A stretch of 28,535 nucleotides of DNA from a virus. Position 1 is the first letter of the stretch; every line of letters starts with the position of its first letter. The DNA lies in the IMG/VR virus record IMGVR_UViG_3300050016_000199, positions 1-28,535 of that record; one strand, written 5' to 3'. The notes under the pieces were generated by a model, which was not told the origin of the DNA, made no database searches, and was given only the letters and a program-made list of their open reading frames with translations. This document shows positions 1 through 5,722 of the stretch, piece by piece. The translations under genes were made by a program, and so were the position numbers.

Positions 1-2
1 AA

Positions 3-125
3 ATGTCGGGCGATATCTATGACCCGACGTTCGACGCTGCTGTTCTGGTCCGCGACCGCTTCCGCTACGGACGCTTTGAAAATAACTCTGACGGTTCTAT
101 CCGTCAGCCGATTGTGAGACGATAA
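3..125 (+). CDS. Small phage protein, possibly 5'-truncated by the window edge
   Basis: An open frame runs from the window edge to a TAA at 123-125. An ATG at position 3 gives 40 residues, but the gene may begin upstream because no ribosome binding site can be seen. The product is charged and arginine-rich near its end, with a Tyr/Phe/Arg patch in the middle. No domain is recognised. Its stop overlaps the start of the next gene (TAATG), as is usual for translationally coupled phage genes. Function unknown. Confidence 0.5.
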   Translation: MSGDIYDPTFDAAVLVRDRFRYGRFENNSDGSIRQPIVRR

Positions 126-334
126 TGCGATTCTCAAAACAATCACTGGCAATCTATCTCGCGCGGCGAATCCGCGCAGCCCAAAAGACCTTCGGCTTCC
201 ATGACCGTAGCGGCTGGAATCAAGTCGCAGGCAAGGGCGAAGAAATCAACCGCGCGTACGGCGAGTACATCGCCGACCTAAACACGATGCAGAACTTCAA
301 CCTTGATTGGCCGACCGAAGAGGAGAAAATATGA
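125..334 (+). CDS. Hypothetical small phage protein (69 aa)
   Basis: The ATG at 125 overlaps the TAA of the preceding frame (TAATG), and its own TGA overlaps the next ATG at 331 (ATGA), so this is a middle gene of a coupled early cluster. The protein is basic in the first half (LARRIRAAQK) and acidic at the end (PTEEEK). It is predicted to be soluble, with no signal peptide or membrane segment. No family is recognised. The tight overlaps and absence of intergenic space support a real gene despite its size. Confidence 0.6.
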   Translation: MRFSKQSLAIYLARRIRAAQKTFGFHDRSGWNQVAGKGEEINRAYGEYIADLNTMQNFNLDWPTEEEKI

Positions 335-516
335 CCGCAACATTCGCACATGAAATCACAGCAGTACATCGTAATTGTGTCGGATTCATCTGCAGCGGGC
401 AACCGAAGTTGGAGTTGTTGACCGCCGACGCACCAAAGAAATGTCCTGTTTGTGGACAACACAATCCGCTATTCGGAACAGGGAGGAAATATGGAAACCA
501 ACCAGCAACGGTTTGA
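331..516 (+). CDS. Small zinc-ribbon-like protein (61 aa)
   Basis: The start at 331 is chosen because it overlaps the stop of the previous gene (ATGA); an upstream in-frame start at 307 would lie inside that gene. The 61-residue product has two cysteines spaced C-x4-C near residues 16-21 (NCVGFIC) and a CPVCGQH motif near residues 38-44. This arrangement suggests a single zinc-binding ribbon. Such proteins are common in phage early regions and may bind nucleic acid or a host protein. The last 26 bases overlap the next gene, which is longer than the other overlaps here, so the real 3' end deserves caution. Confidence 0.5.
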   Translation: MTATFAHEITAVHRNCVGFICSGQPKLELLTADAPKKCPVCGQHNPLFGTGRKYGNQPATV

Positions 517-652
517 CCGATTTTTCACCGCCGTGTTGATAGACCTGCGCCGACGACTGAAGGAAGACGCGGAGCCGCGAGGGTATGTCAACGATTTCGG
601 AACTGACGTTCAACCGCTCTGGCGCGACGACAACGCAGGATGGACCCGATGA
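491..652 (+). CDS. Hypothetical small phage protein (53 aa)
   Basis: The ATG at 491 is preceded by a strong Shine-Dalgarno sequence (GGGAGG at 481-486), which decides this start over an in-frame one at 452. The product is 53 residues and charged, with an amphipathic arginine-rich stretch (DLRRRLKEDAE) and a tryptophan-containing C-terminus. There is no signal peptide or membrane segment and no recognised family. The TGA at 650-652 overlaps the next start at 649 (ATGATG). Confidence 0.55.
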   Translation: METNQQRFDRFFTAVLIDLRRRLKEDAEPRGYVNDFGTDVQPLWRDDNAGWTR

Positions 653-765
653 TGCGGGCTGGCGTTATAGAATTCAAGCGATGGTACTGGCGACGGCGAG
701 CGAGCCGCGCCACATCCCGAAATGAGAGGCTAATATGCGTTATAAAATTAATCAATCTGCTGTAG
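649..765 (+). CDS. Very small basic protein (38 aa), tentative
   Basis: Two consecutive ATG codons at 649 and 652 overlap the stop of the preceding gene, suggesting translational coupling. The 38-residue product is arginine/tryptophan-rich in the middle (FKRWYWRRRASR) and ends in a short hydrophobic segment. It overlaps the next gene by 31 bases. No independent ribosome binding site is visible. It may be a genuine micro-gene or a chance frame in the coupled cluster. Confidence 0.3.
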   Translation: MMRAGVIEFKRWYWRRRASRATSRNERLICVIKLINLL

Positions 766-932
766 TTGCGCGCGTTCTGGCGTTCCTGTTCCCGCCGAAA
801 CTTCCTGGCCGTGTCGAGGGTTGGCAGGACCGCGTCGAAGCGGCGGTCCCGCAAGAGTCTGGGCAGGCTGGACCCGCCCGACGCAAACAGTACAGGAACG
901 GCATCGAGAGGCACTTCGCAGAAAACAGTTGA
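735..932 (+). CDS. Hypothetical small phage protein (65 aa)
   Basis: The ATG at 735 has a good ribosome binding site (GAGAGG, spacing 5). The product has a hydrophobic N-terminal stretch (VVARVLAFLFPP) followed by a hydrophilic, basic C-terminal half, so it could be peripheral or membrane-associated, but no clear transmembrane helix is present. No family is recognised. The TGA at 930-932 lies inside the -35 hexamer of the promoter for the SprT-like gene, so this gene closes one transcription unit at the point where another begins. Confidence 0.45.
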   Translation: MRYKINQSAVVARVLAFLFPPKLPGRVEGWQDRVEAAVPQESGQAGPARRKQYRNGIERHFAENS

Positions 933-957
933 CAGCCGTCCTCGGCCAGCGTAGTAT
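929..957 (+). promoter_or_regulatory. Sigma70-like promoter, apparently leaderless, for the SprT-like gene
   Basis: TTGACA at 929-934 and TAGTAT at 952-957 are separated by exactly 17 bp, close to the bacterial sigma70 consensus. The expected transcription start, 6-7 bases after the -10, coincides with the ATG at 964, so the mRNA would have essentially no leader. An in-frame TAG at 952-954 rules out a start further upstream. Confidence 0.7.
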
Positions 958-963
958 CAGGAA

Positions 964-1278
964 ATGAGCCAAAGCCCAGCCGTCGAATATCGCCGTCTCA
1001 ATAAATTGTTGTGGCAGAACCGTCTCCCCAAGGCGATGGTTTCATTCATTGACGACGATACGATGCCGAACAACTTTGGTATCACAATGTGGGATGAGGA
1101 TTTTGTCCTACCTATTATCTTCATCAACGCCTCGACGAAACGCTGGCACAAAGTTCTGATCCACGAGATGTGCCATGTGGCTGAACCGAATCTCCCGCAC
1201 GGGAAACTCTTCTTTGCTCTCGTCCAATTCTATGTTCGACAGGCGAAAAACACCAAGAAGGGGTACCGAACTTTATGA
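964..1278 (+). CDS. SprT-like zinc metalloprotease-family protein (104 aa)
   Basis: The N-terminus has the SprT-type opening (YRRLNKLLWQNRLPKA), followed by a beta-rich segment and the metalloprotease motif HEMCH at residues 67-71. A third likely zinc ligand is His79 in PHGKLF. This order matches the SprT-like fold (relatives: SprT, Spartan). In cellular members the domain cleaves proteins crosslinked to DNA. The protein is shorter than bacterial SprT and lacks the C-terminal zinc ribbon. In phages this family is widespread, but its target is not generally established. It is followed by an ATGA overlap with the HTH/KOW protein, suggesting one transcription unit. It starts at or next to a predicted transcription start. 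Confidence 0.8.
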   Translation: MSQSPAVEYRRLNKLLWQNRLPKAMVSFIDDDTMPNNFGITMWDEDFVLPIIFINASTKRWHKVLIHEMCHVAEPNLPHGKLFFALVQFYVRQAKNTKKGYRTL

Positions 1279-2615
1279 AGAGTCGCTCATGTGGATGGAG
1301 GTCCCCGCGCAGCCTCGGGCGACGGAGTTGGGGCTGCTGGCGCAGGCGGATGTCCAAAGGAGACGCCACGCGCGGTGCAGACTCCTACATGACTCACGTT
1401 TCTGACGCGGCGTCCTTTGAGGCGTTCAATCGTCACGAGGAGAATCCAAACTTATCCGCCGAGACACTACCTGAAAGCAGCAGCATGATCGACTTCAAAG
1501 CATTCGCGCAGGATTATCCTGAGAAATTGCTGCCGTTGCTCGAACGGCTGCGCCCTGAGTTTCAAGAGTTGTTCGCCGAGTATTGGTTGCTCGGAAAGTC
1601 CCAGAGTTTCATCGGGCGCGTCCATGGGTTCATTCAAACCCGCGTATGGCAATCATTGCGAATAATTGAAAGAGCCCTTGGGTCCTTGATCGTCTTGGGG
1701 CCAAATCCAGATGCGGAGGTTATCCGCTTCATTCTACGCAAAGAGTGCGTAGAATCGACGCCGTACGGATCACTGACGGACCTGATTCTCGCATATGCCA
1801 ACAGTCAAAACTACGCTGTCGTCGCCAAATCATTCGGAGCACCTGTACCCGCCATTCGCAAAATCTTCCGACCTGCTATCGCTCATTTGTCGGCCAGCAA
1901 AGACCTTCGTGCTGCAGCAGTAGGGTCTTATCTTCACAATTTGACACACCAGGCGTCACTGACAGGTGCGGGGTTGAGTAAACGCTGCATGGCACGAAAT
2001 CGCCGTGTCAAGACTTTGCGGTTCGATGCACCGCCATCTGAGACCTCGTCGCTGCTATCCTTCAACCGCACCGAATCGCTCGGCGACACGCCGTGGGAGA
2101 TGTTGGAAATTTCATCTGAGGGGCGCATGCAGCAGATTATGCCGACACTCCGCGAACAAGGTAAGAAAATATTCGGCAAAAAGCCTGCGCAAATTTTCGC
2201 TCCGCTGAACGCCGAGGGCGAACTCACTTTTGGTTATTTATTTGCAAGAAGCGTCACGCCTGCGATAGTGCGCAAGCTGCAGAAGATTCGTGGGATGGGG
2301 GAAATGTCTACCATCTGCGATGACGAAGGGATGTACTTGCACGCCGTTCAGGTGCCTCATGCCGACATCCTCAAAATGATAGCGGAGCACACTCCTTCAC
2401 ATATTATGAAGTGTCGTGTAGGCCAGTTCGTTCGAATTTTAACAGGACCAGCGAGCGGATACCACGGAACCATCCTAAAAATCACGGCTAAAGGTGTACA
2501 GGTTCGCGTAGATTTCCCGTCTGGGCGACAATTCCTAATTGACGCCGATCCCACCAGCGTGATACAATTGGACGTGCCTAAAATAAAACAAACTTTTTGG
2601 GGTAGTCGGCCATGA
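1275..2615 (+). CDS. Putative transcription regulator: two helix-turn-helix-like regions and a C-terminal KOW domain
   Basis: The C-terminal part (about residues 380-432) reads as a NusG-type KOW domain: VGQFVRILTGPASGYHGTIL followed by short strands and GRQFLIDADPTSVIQL. KOW domains contact nucleic acid or RNA polymerase in NusG, Spt5 and ribosomal proteins. Around residues 91-140 there is a segment resembling sigma region 4 or other HTH proteins (LRPEFQELFAEYWLLGKSQ, then a recognition-helix-like stretch), and a second HTH-like region lies near 167-205. The start at 1275 overlaps the SprT stop (ATGA). The first 38 residues are Arg/Trp/Ser-rich and look unlike the rest, so an ATG at 1389 (408 aa) is possible, though it lacks a clear ribosome binding site. 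A role in late transcription or antitermination is inferred, not shown. Confidence 0.6.
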   Translation: MKSRSCGWRSPRSLGRRSWGCWRRRMSKGDATRGADSYMTHVSDAASFEAFNRHEENPNLSAETLPESSSMIDFKAFAQDYPEKLLPLLERLRPEFQELFAEYWLLGKSQSFIGRVHGFIQTRVWQSLRIIERALGSLIVLGPNPDAEVIRFILRKECVESTPYGSLTDLILAYANSQNYAVVAKSFGAPVPAIRKIFRPAIAHLSASKDLRAAAVGSYLHNLTHQASLTGAGLSKRCMARNRRVKTLRFDAPPSETSSLLSFNRTESLGDTPWEMLEISSEGRMQQIMPTLREQGKKIFGKKPAQIFAPLNAEGELTFGYLFARSVTPAIVRKLQKIRGMGEMSTICDDEGMYLHAVQVPHADILKMIAEHTPSHIMKCRVGQFVRILTGPASGYHGTILKITAKGVQVRVDFPSGRQFLIDADPTSVIQLDVPKIKQTFWGSRP

Positions 2616-3097
2616 AAAAGGTATGTATAACTCCAAGTTGTCCTAAACTCGCGCGCGCGAAAGGGATTTGCGGCAGTTGTGAATCTCGTGCTCGACACGC
2701 TAAAAACCCTGAACGATCACGCCCATGGATTGCTGCGCATTCCGAACATATCTCAGTTCGCACTCACTACCATCTGATTCGAAATGGGGATCAGTATTAT
2801 CGCGGAATGCCTTTTTATGCTGGATGGAACCCAGACAAAGGTGGGTCCTATGGAGCGGGCGCGGAATGGATAATAGCGAACTTAGGACGCCGCCCCGACA
2901 AAACCTACCAACTTCACATCGTGGATCGATTGATTGGATTTATGCCCGAAAACCTGCAGTGGGTACATCGATCCAAACACCAGCAAGAAGAAGTGGTTGC
3001 AAAACTGAGGCTTGAAATTCAAAAACTTCGCCGACAACTTAAATATCTATTCCCAGATGTCTCGCCGTCGCGTGCACCGCAACCACTATCGGAGTGA
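2612..3097 (+). CDS. Zinc-finger plus HNH-like (His-Me finger) putative endonuclease (161 aa)
   Basis: Cys5, Cys10, Cys20 and Cys23 form an N-terminal zinc-binding motif. Residues 79-125 (GSYGAGAEWIIANLGRRP, then VDR, then ENLQWVHRSKHQQE) resemble the phage HNH homing-endonuclease pattern with LGpRP, DRIDN and NLRWat..eQ elements. The central DRIDN element is degenerate here (VDRLIG), so catalysis is uncertain. A coiled coil follows (residues 124-146). The ATG at 2612 overlaps the stop of the KOW gene (ATGA). The 3' end overlaps the convergent minus-strand gene by 59 bases. It may be a free-standing homing nuclease or a DNA-binding protein derived from one. Confidence 0.55.
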   Translation: MKKVCITPSCPKLARAKGICGSCESRARHAKNPERSRPWIAAHSEHISVRTHYHLIRNGDQYYRGMPFYAGWNPDKGGSYGAGAEWIIANLGRRPDKTYQLHIVDRLIGFMPENLQWVHRSKHQQEEVVAKLRLEIQKLRRQLKYLFPDVSPSRAPQPLSE

Positions 3098-3311
3098 GAG
3101 AATAATGCAAGACGTTGTGTATTTTTTCCCACCGCGCATCCGTCTTGCGGTCGTCTTTAATTTCTTGGATGTCGGCCTGGACTGTCGTGATAACGCTGGA
3201 CGGGCCATCGAATAGACGCTCGTTCAGCGCCGCCAGCGTGGCAGCGTTTCTTGCGGACGTGCTCTTGATGTCCGACAATTCAGTCATGATAGCGGTTTCG
3301 AAATCTGTCAT
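3039..3311 (-). CDS. Hypothetical coiled-coil protein with hydrophobic C-terminus (90 aa)
   Basis: The start at 3311 has a near-perfect ribosome binding site (GGAGG, spacing 5). The protein is helical and charged for the first 68 residues, with heptad-like spacing, and ends in a moderately hydrophobic stretch (YSLTPIVVAVHATARHLGI). It is the last gene of a three-gene minus-strand unit with the membrane-anchored coiled-coil protein at 3321-3716. That context suggests a lysis-accessory or membrane-associated role, but no family is recognised. It converges with and overlaps the plus-strand gene ending at 3097. Confidence 0.6.
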   Translation of the reverse strand: MTDFETAIMTELSDIKSTSARNAATLAALNERLFDGPSSVITTVQADIQEIKDDRKTDARWEKIHNVLHYSLTPIVVAVHATARHLGIDI

Positions 3312-3320
3312 ACATCCTCC

Positions 3321-3716
3321 TTACTTGTGCGCCATGAACACGACACTCGCGATGGCCGTAATGGCCACGACAAAACCAAAGATGTAACCGTACATATCTT
3401 GGACCCCGCGAGATTTCCCGCTGGTTTGAGCCTGAGTTACGGCGAGACGTACAACCTCGTTCTCCAATGCGCCGATCTTTTGATTGCTTTCCTTCTGCGA
3501 CTGTTCTGTTTTTGAGATGGCGAGTTGGCTCGACGCGAACGCGACGGTAACCGTTCGTTCTTGGTCCGTCTTCGCGACTGAGATGGCGGTCAAGGCAGCG
3601 TCGTTCGCAACCTTTAACACCACGAGTTGTTCGTCCAATTTCTTCGAGAGGTTGGCGATTCTTTCCGCCAGAACTTCCAACCCGATGTTTATTCCGTTTC
3701 CGTTTTGTTCAGCCAT
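3321..3716 (-). CDS. Coiled-coil protein with C-terminal membrane anchor, holin/XhlA-like candidate (131 aa)
   Basis: Residues 10-95 form a long helical, heptad-rich region (VLAERIANLSKKLDEQLVVL, later KIGALENEVVRLAVTQ). A single transmembrane segment follows at about residues 109-128 (YGYIFGFVVAITAIASVVFM) and the protein ends with a short MAHK tail. Coiled-coil plus C-terminal-anchor architecture is typical of XhlA-type lysis accessories and many phage structural-cluster proteins. Start at 3716 with AAGGTGA upstream. It lies between a small cysteine-containing protein and another coiled-coil gene in one unit. Function as a holin is inference. Confidence 0.6.
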   Translation of the reverse strand: MAEQNGNGINIGLEVLAERIANLSKKLDEQLVVLKVANDAALTAISVAKTDQERTVTVAFASSQLAISKTEQSQKESNQKIGALENEVVRLAVTQAQTSGKSRGVQDMYGYIFGFVVAITAIASVVFMAHK

Positions 3717-3720
3717 AAAA

Positions 3721-3918
3721 TCACCTTGCAGACACTTTTTGTTCTGCTAAAAATTCCTGGTCGAAGGGCGTCAGCACCCACTTGTTCGGGTCATAATTCC
3801 ACCCCTTGTGCCATATATCATCGCACTTGGTCCCGACCACCTGCCCAGGCCCGTACAGCAGTCCAGGGATGTCGTGGTACTTACTGAGGCAATTTGGACA
3901 GATCGGCGAGTGTTCCAT
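3721..3918 (-). CDS. Small cysteine-containing protein (65 aa)
   Basis: The start at 3918 is favoured because GGAG lies 6 bases upstream; a start four codons earlier (3930) has no ribosome binding site and sits close to the promoter-like motif. The product carries CPNC at residues 7-10 and a third cysteine near residue 32, perhaps half of a zinc ribbon, and a Trp/Tyr/Asn-rich middle (WHKGWNYDPNKW). It is the first gene after the AGACTT-N7-CATAAGT element at 3936-3955. No family recognised. Confidence 0.6.
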   Translation of the reverse strand: MEHSPICPNCLSKYHDIPGLLYGPGQVVGTKCDDIWHKGWNYDPNKWVLTPFDQEFLAEQKVSAR

Positions 3919-3935
3919 AGCACACTCCATCCTAC

Positions 3936-3955
3936 ACTTATGGATTCAGAAGTCT
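3936..3955 (-). promoter_or_regulatory. Late promoter/operator motif AGACTT-N7-CATAAGT, copy 1
   Basis: On the minus strand the 20-bp element reads AGACTT, seven variable bases, CATAAGT. It lies 17 bases upstream of the start at 3918 and is the first of ten identically spaced, identically oriented copies in the window. It faces away from the plus-strand promoter at 3993-4021. Confidence 0.8.
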
Positions 3956-3977
3956 TGTTTTGATGGTACTAAACATC

Positions 3978-3991
3978 GGTACTTTCGTACT
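3978..3991 (+). promoter_or_regulatory. Palindromic element GGTACTTTCGTACT, copy 1
   Basis: An inverted repeat (GGTAC, four-base centre, GTACt) whose first base is exactly 15 bp before the -35 hexamer at 3993. The same arrangement occurs at 5445. A further GGTAC half-site with GGTACTAAA lies at 3964-3972. Likely a binding site for a dimeric activator or repressor of the adjoining promoter. Confidence 0.6.
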
Positions 3992-3992
3992 A

Positions 3993-4021
3993 TTGCCGAG
4001 AATTGGGAACATCTGTAATAT
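3993..4021 (+). promoter_or_regulatory. Sigma70-like promoter, apparently leaderless, for the zinc-ribbon/OB gene
   Basis: TTGCCG at 3993-3998 and TAATAT at 4016-4021 are separated by 17 bp. The predicted start lies about 7 bases downstream, at the ATG at 4029. An alternative ATG at 4020 would sit inside the -10, supporting 4029 as the start and a leaderless transcript. Confidence 0.65.
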
Positions 4022-4028
4022 GGTGGAC

Positions 4029-5129
4029 ATGGACACCAACAACAGAACCGACATACACCGCCCCTCAGTCATCAAGCCCGAAGGCTATACCTTCGTGGCG
4101 TTCGACTACATCGGCAGTTCCGACCTGGGAGCTATCCTGATGCTGCAATCCCAGCGCGAACTCTTCCGCGCGCATATGGCGAGCACGGGCGGACGATATT
4201 CGACCCACGAGCATGGCGGGTCCTGCTACGTCTGCGGCGCCTTCGCGTGCTACCTCTGCATCTGGCACCACGCCGAAAGCAATACCTACATCCAGACTGG
4301 CGAAGATTGCGCCCAGAAAATGGACATGTCCTACGGCGACATGAATGGTTTTCGGCGCGGCATCGCCAACGCGCGCGAGGCGCAAGCGGGCAAGAAAAAG
4401 GCTATCTTGGTTCTCGGCGACCTGGGGCTCATGACAGCCTGGGAAATATACACCGCCGAGTACCCGAAACATACTGCTGAGTGCCGCGAACAGGGCGCGG
4501 TCAATGGCGAGAACACCGTCAACTTTGCTTGCACCTGCGACCAAGTTACTCGCGCGCAAGCCTTCGACCAATACGAGGAGCGGACGATCCGCGACATGGT
4601 CTCGCGCCTGGTCAAGTACGGCAGCATGTCCGACAAGACCGTCACCTTCATGAAGGCCCTTTTTGCTAAGATTCTGCAGCGTCCGATCATCGCCGCGCAA
4701 CGCGCCGCCGAGCAAGAGGCCGCTGCGCCTGTGCCGACTGGTCGAGTCATCATCACTGGCCGCGTCCTGGCCGTCAAACAGGTGGAACGCCAATCCTATT
4801 CCTACGGCGACAGCGGGATGTCCACAAAACTTCTGATCCAGGGTCTGACGGGCTTCAAGGTCTGGGGGAATCAGTTCATGAACGCCCAGAAGGGCGACCT
4901 GATTACCTTCACCGCGACCATCCAGCCGTCCGAGAAAGATACCAAATTCGGTTTCTTCTCGCGCCCAACGAAGGGCTCGTTCGTGAATGCGAAGACGGGC
5001 GAAGTTATTCCTGACTTTCCGCAGGGATATGAGACGAAAGAATTTCCCACGCAAGAAGATTTGGTCAAGGCTATCAATCAGCGGCAGGAATTGTACGGCG
5101 CAGTAAAATCGACTCAGGAGGCACTATGA
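4029..5129 (+). CDS. Phage DNA-binding candidate: cysteine-rich N-domain and OB-like C-domain (366 aa)
   Basis: The N-terminal third contains a zinc-ribbon-like cluster near residues 67-83 (CYVCGAFACYLC with IWHH) followed by TYIQTGEDCAQKM. The C-terminal third (about residues 242-325) is a beta-rich segment (GRVIITGRVLAVKQVERQSY, then FKVWGNQFMNAQKGDLITF, then FGFFSRPTKGSF). This resembles the OB-like C-terminal part of a family I recall from many actinophages and other phages, generally annotated as hypothetical or DNA-binding; the exact function is not established. The start at 4029 is set by the promoter, whose -10 covers the earlier ATG at 4020. The TGA overlaps the next start (ATGA). 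Predicted cytoplasmic, with a likely role in early DNA metabolism. Confidence 0.6.
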   Translation: MDTNNRTDIHRPSVIKPEGYTFVAFDYIGSSDLGAILMLQSQRELFRAHMASTGGRYSTHEHGGSCYVCGAFACYLCIWHHAESNTYIQTGEDCAQKMDMSYGDMNGFRRGIANAREAQAGKKKAILVLGDLGLMTAWEIYTAEYPKHTAECREQGAVNGENTVNFACTCDQVTRAQAFDQYEERTIRDMVSRLVKYGSMSDKTVTFMKALFAKILQRPIIAAQRAAEQEAAAPVPTGRVIITGRVLAVKQVERQSYSYGDSGMSTKLLIQGLTGFKVWGNQFMNAQKGDLITFTATIQPSEKDTKFGFFSRPTKGSFVNAKTGEVIPDFPQGYETKEFPTQEDLVKAINQRQELYGAVKSTQEAL

Positions 5130-5299
5130 AACGCAAAATAATCATCAGTTCCAGCGAGAGGACTTTCATCGTTTCTGCACTGATGGCGTATGACGCCAGC
5201 GGAGTAGCAGAACAGTTCAACGCCCGATTTGAAGAGGCGCCACCTGCCGACCCGACCGACGACGGACCCGAAGTCGCCATCCTGCGGAGGAAGTCATGA
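5126..5299 (+). CDS. Hypothetical small protein (57 aa)
   Basis: The ATG at 5126 overlaps the preceding stop (ATGA) and is preceded by CAGGAGG with good spacing. The product begins with a basic/hydrophobic strand (MKRKIIISSSERTFIVSALM) and ends with an acidic, proline-rich region and RRKS. No signal peptide cleavage site or membrane segment is convincing. Its TGA overlaps the start of the secreted cysteine-rich peptide, which implies coupled expression. No family recognised. Confidence 0.6.
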   Translation: MKRKIIISSSERTFIVSALMAYDASGVAEQFNARFEEAPPADPTDDGPEVAILRRKS

Positions 5300-5442
5300 A
5301 AATCATTCTGGCTTTGATTCTGGCAACGATATTCGTACTGCCGATGCAGGCGCAGGGATGGCCCTGTTCGGATAACACCTGCGGCAGCAATCATGTCTGC
5401 CAACTGTGCTACCGTCAGCACGGAATCTGCAACTGTCCGTAA
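5296..5442 (+). CDS. Secreted cysteine-rich micropeptide (48 aa)
   Basis: The ATG at 5296 overlaps the previous stop (ATGA) and has CGGAGG upstream. Residues 1-19 form a classic signal peptide: Lys2, a hydrophobic core (IILALILATIFVLPM) and a QAQG region where signal peptidase I could cut after MQA. The mature part is only about 28 residues and contains six cysteines at 24, 29, 35, 38, 45 and 47 (C-x4-C-x5-C-x2-C-x6-C-x-C), ending in CNCP. This is the composition of a disulfide-stabilised periplasmic or extracellular peptide, or a small metal binder. No known family is recognised. Position just before a small membrane protein suggests an envelope-directed job such as superinfection exclusion, lysis control or toxin-like activity; this is inference. 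Confidence 0.65.
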   Translation: MKIILALILATIFVLPMQAQGWPCSDNTCGSNHVCQLCYRQHGICNCP

Positions 5443-5444
5443 TC

Positions 5445-5458
5445 GGTACTTTAGTACC
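5445..5458 (+). promoter_or_regulatory. Palindromic element GGTACTTTAGTACC, copy 2
   Basis: A perfect 5-bp-arm inverted repeat (GGTAC/GTACC, four-base centre). Its first base is exactly 15 bp before the -35 at 5460, matching the arrangement at 3978-3993. It directly follows the TAA of the cysteine-rich peptide gene. Confidence 0.65.
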
Positions 5459-5459
5459 A

Positions 5460-5488
5460 TGGACAGCGCCGAGCGACTTTGGTAGGAT
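5460..5488 (+). promoter_or_regulatory. Sigma70-like promoter for the small membrane protein
   Basis: TGGACA at 5460-5465 and TAGGAT at 5483-5488 have a 17-bp spacer. The predicted start is near 5495, which is itself an in-frame GTG. Translation may begin there (leaderless) or at ATG 5510, which has a GGAGG site 8 bases upstream. Confidence 0.55.
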
Positions 5489-5509
5489 TGGTGTGTGGAG
5501 GATACGAAC

Positions 5510-5722
5510 ATGACCTGTCTCACAGTGCTCTCAATCATGCTGATAATCTGCTTCTGCATCATCTACAAACCGAACTTCATGAAACTCCTGAAATGGGTGG
5601 GCATCGTCGCAGGCGGGCTCAGTGTCTTAGGATTCGTTATCTGGGGCTGGATGGCCATCTTTGCGGCGGGGCCCGTCGTGGGAATGTTGGCGGTCATTGC
5701 GTGGATTCTGATATGGAAGTAA
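5510..5722 (+). CDS. Small integral membrane protein (70 aa), holin- or exclusion-like candidate
   Basis: ATG 5510 is chosen for its GGAGG ribosome binding site at 5497-5501; a GTG at 5495 in the same frame, at the predicted transcription start, would add five residues. Three hydrophobic stretches are visible: residues 3-19 (CLTVLSIMLIICFCIIY), about 29-50 (VGIVAGGLSVLGFVIWGWMAIF) and 51-69. A short basic loop (KPNFMKLLKW) separates the first two. Size and topology fit small phage holins or superinfection-exclusion proteins. It has its own promoter and follows the secreted cysteine-rich peptide. The stop abuts the convergent minus-strand gene with no intervening base. Confidence 0.6.
   Translation: MTCLTVLSIMLIICFCIIYKPNFMKLLKWVGIVAGGLSVLGFVIWGWMAIFAAGPVVGMLAVIAWILIWK

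Noticed and set aside
909-921. GGCACTTCGCAG, resembling the GGTACTTTCGTAC element ahead of the 929 promoter
   Set aside because: The arms are not complementary, and the distance to the -35 is 19 rather than 15 bp.
1290-1405. Short frame (38 codons) overlapping the start of the HTH/KOW gene
   Set aside because: It starts MWMEVP with no clear ribosome binding site. It was considered because the first 38 residues of the HTH/KOW frame look atypical, but evidence for an independent gene is insufficient.
4065-5054. 329-codon minus-strand open frame opposite the zinc-ribbon/OB gene
   Set aside because: It lacks a recognisable domain and is Arg/Leu/Gly-biased, as expected of an antisense shadow. 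The plus-strand frame has ordered motifs, a promoter and coupling to its neighbour.
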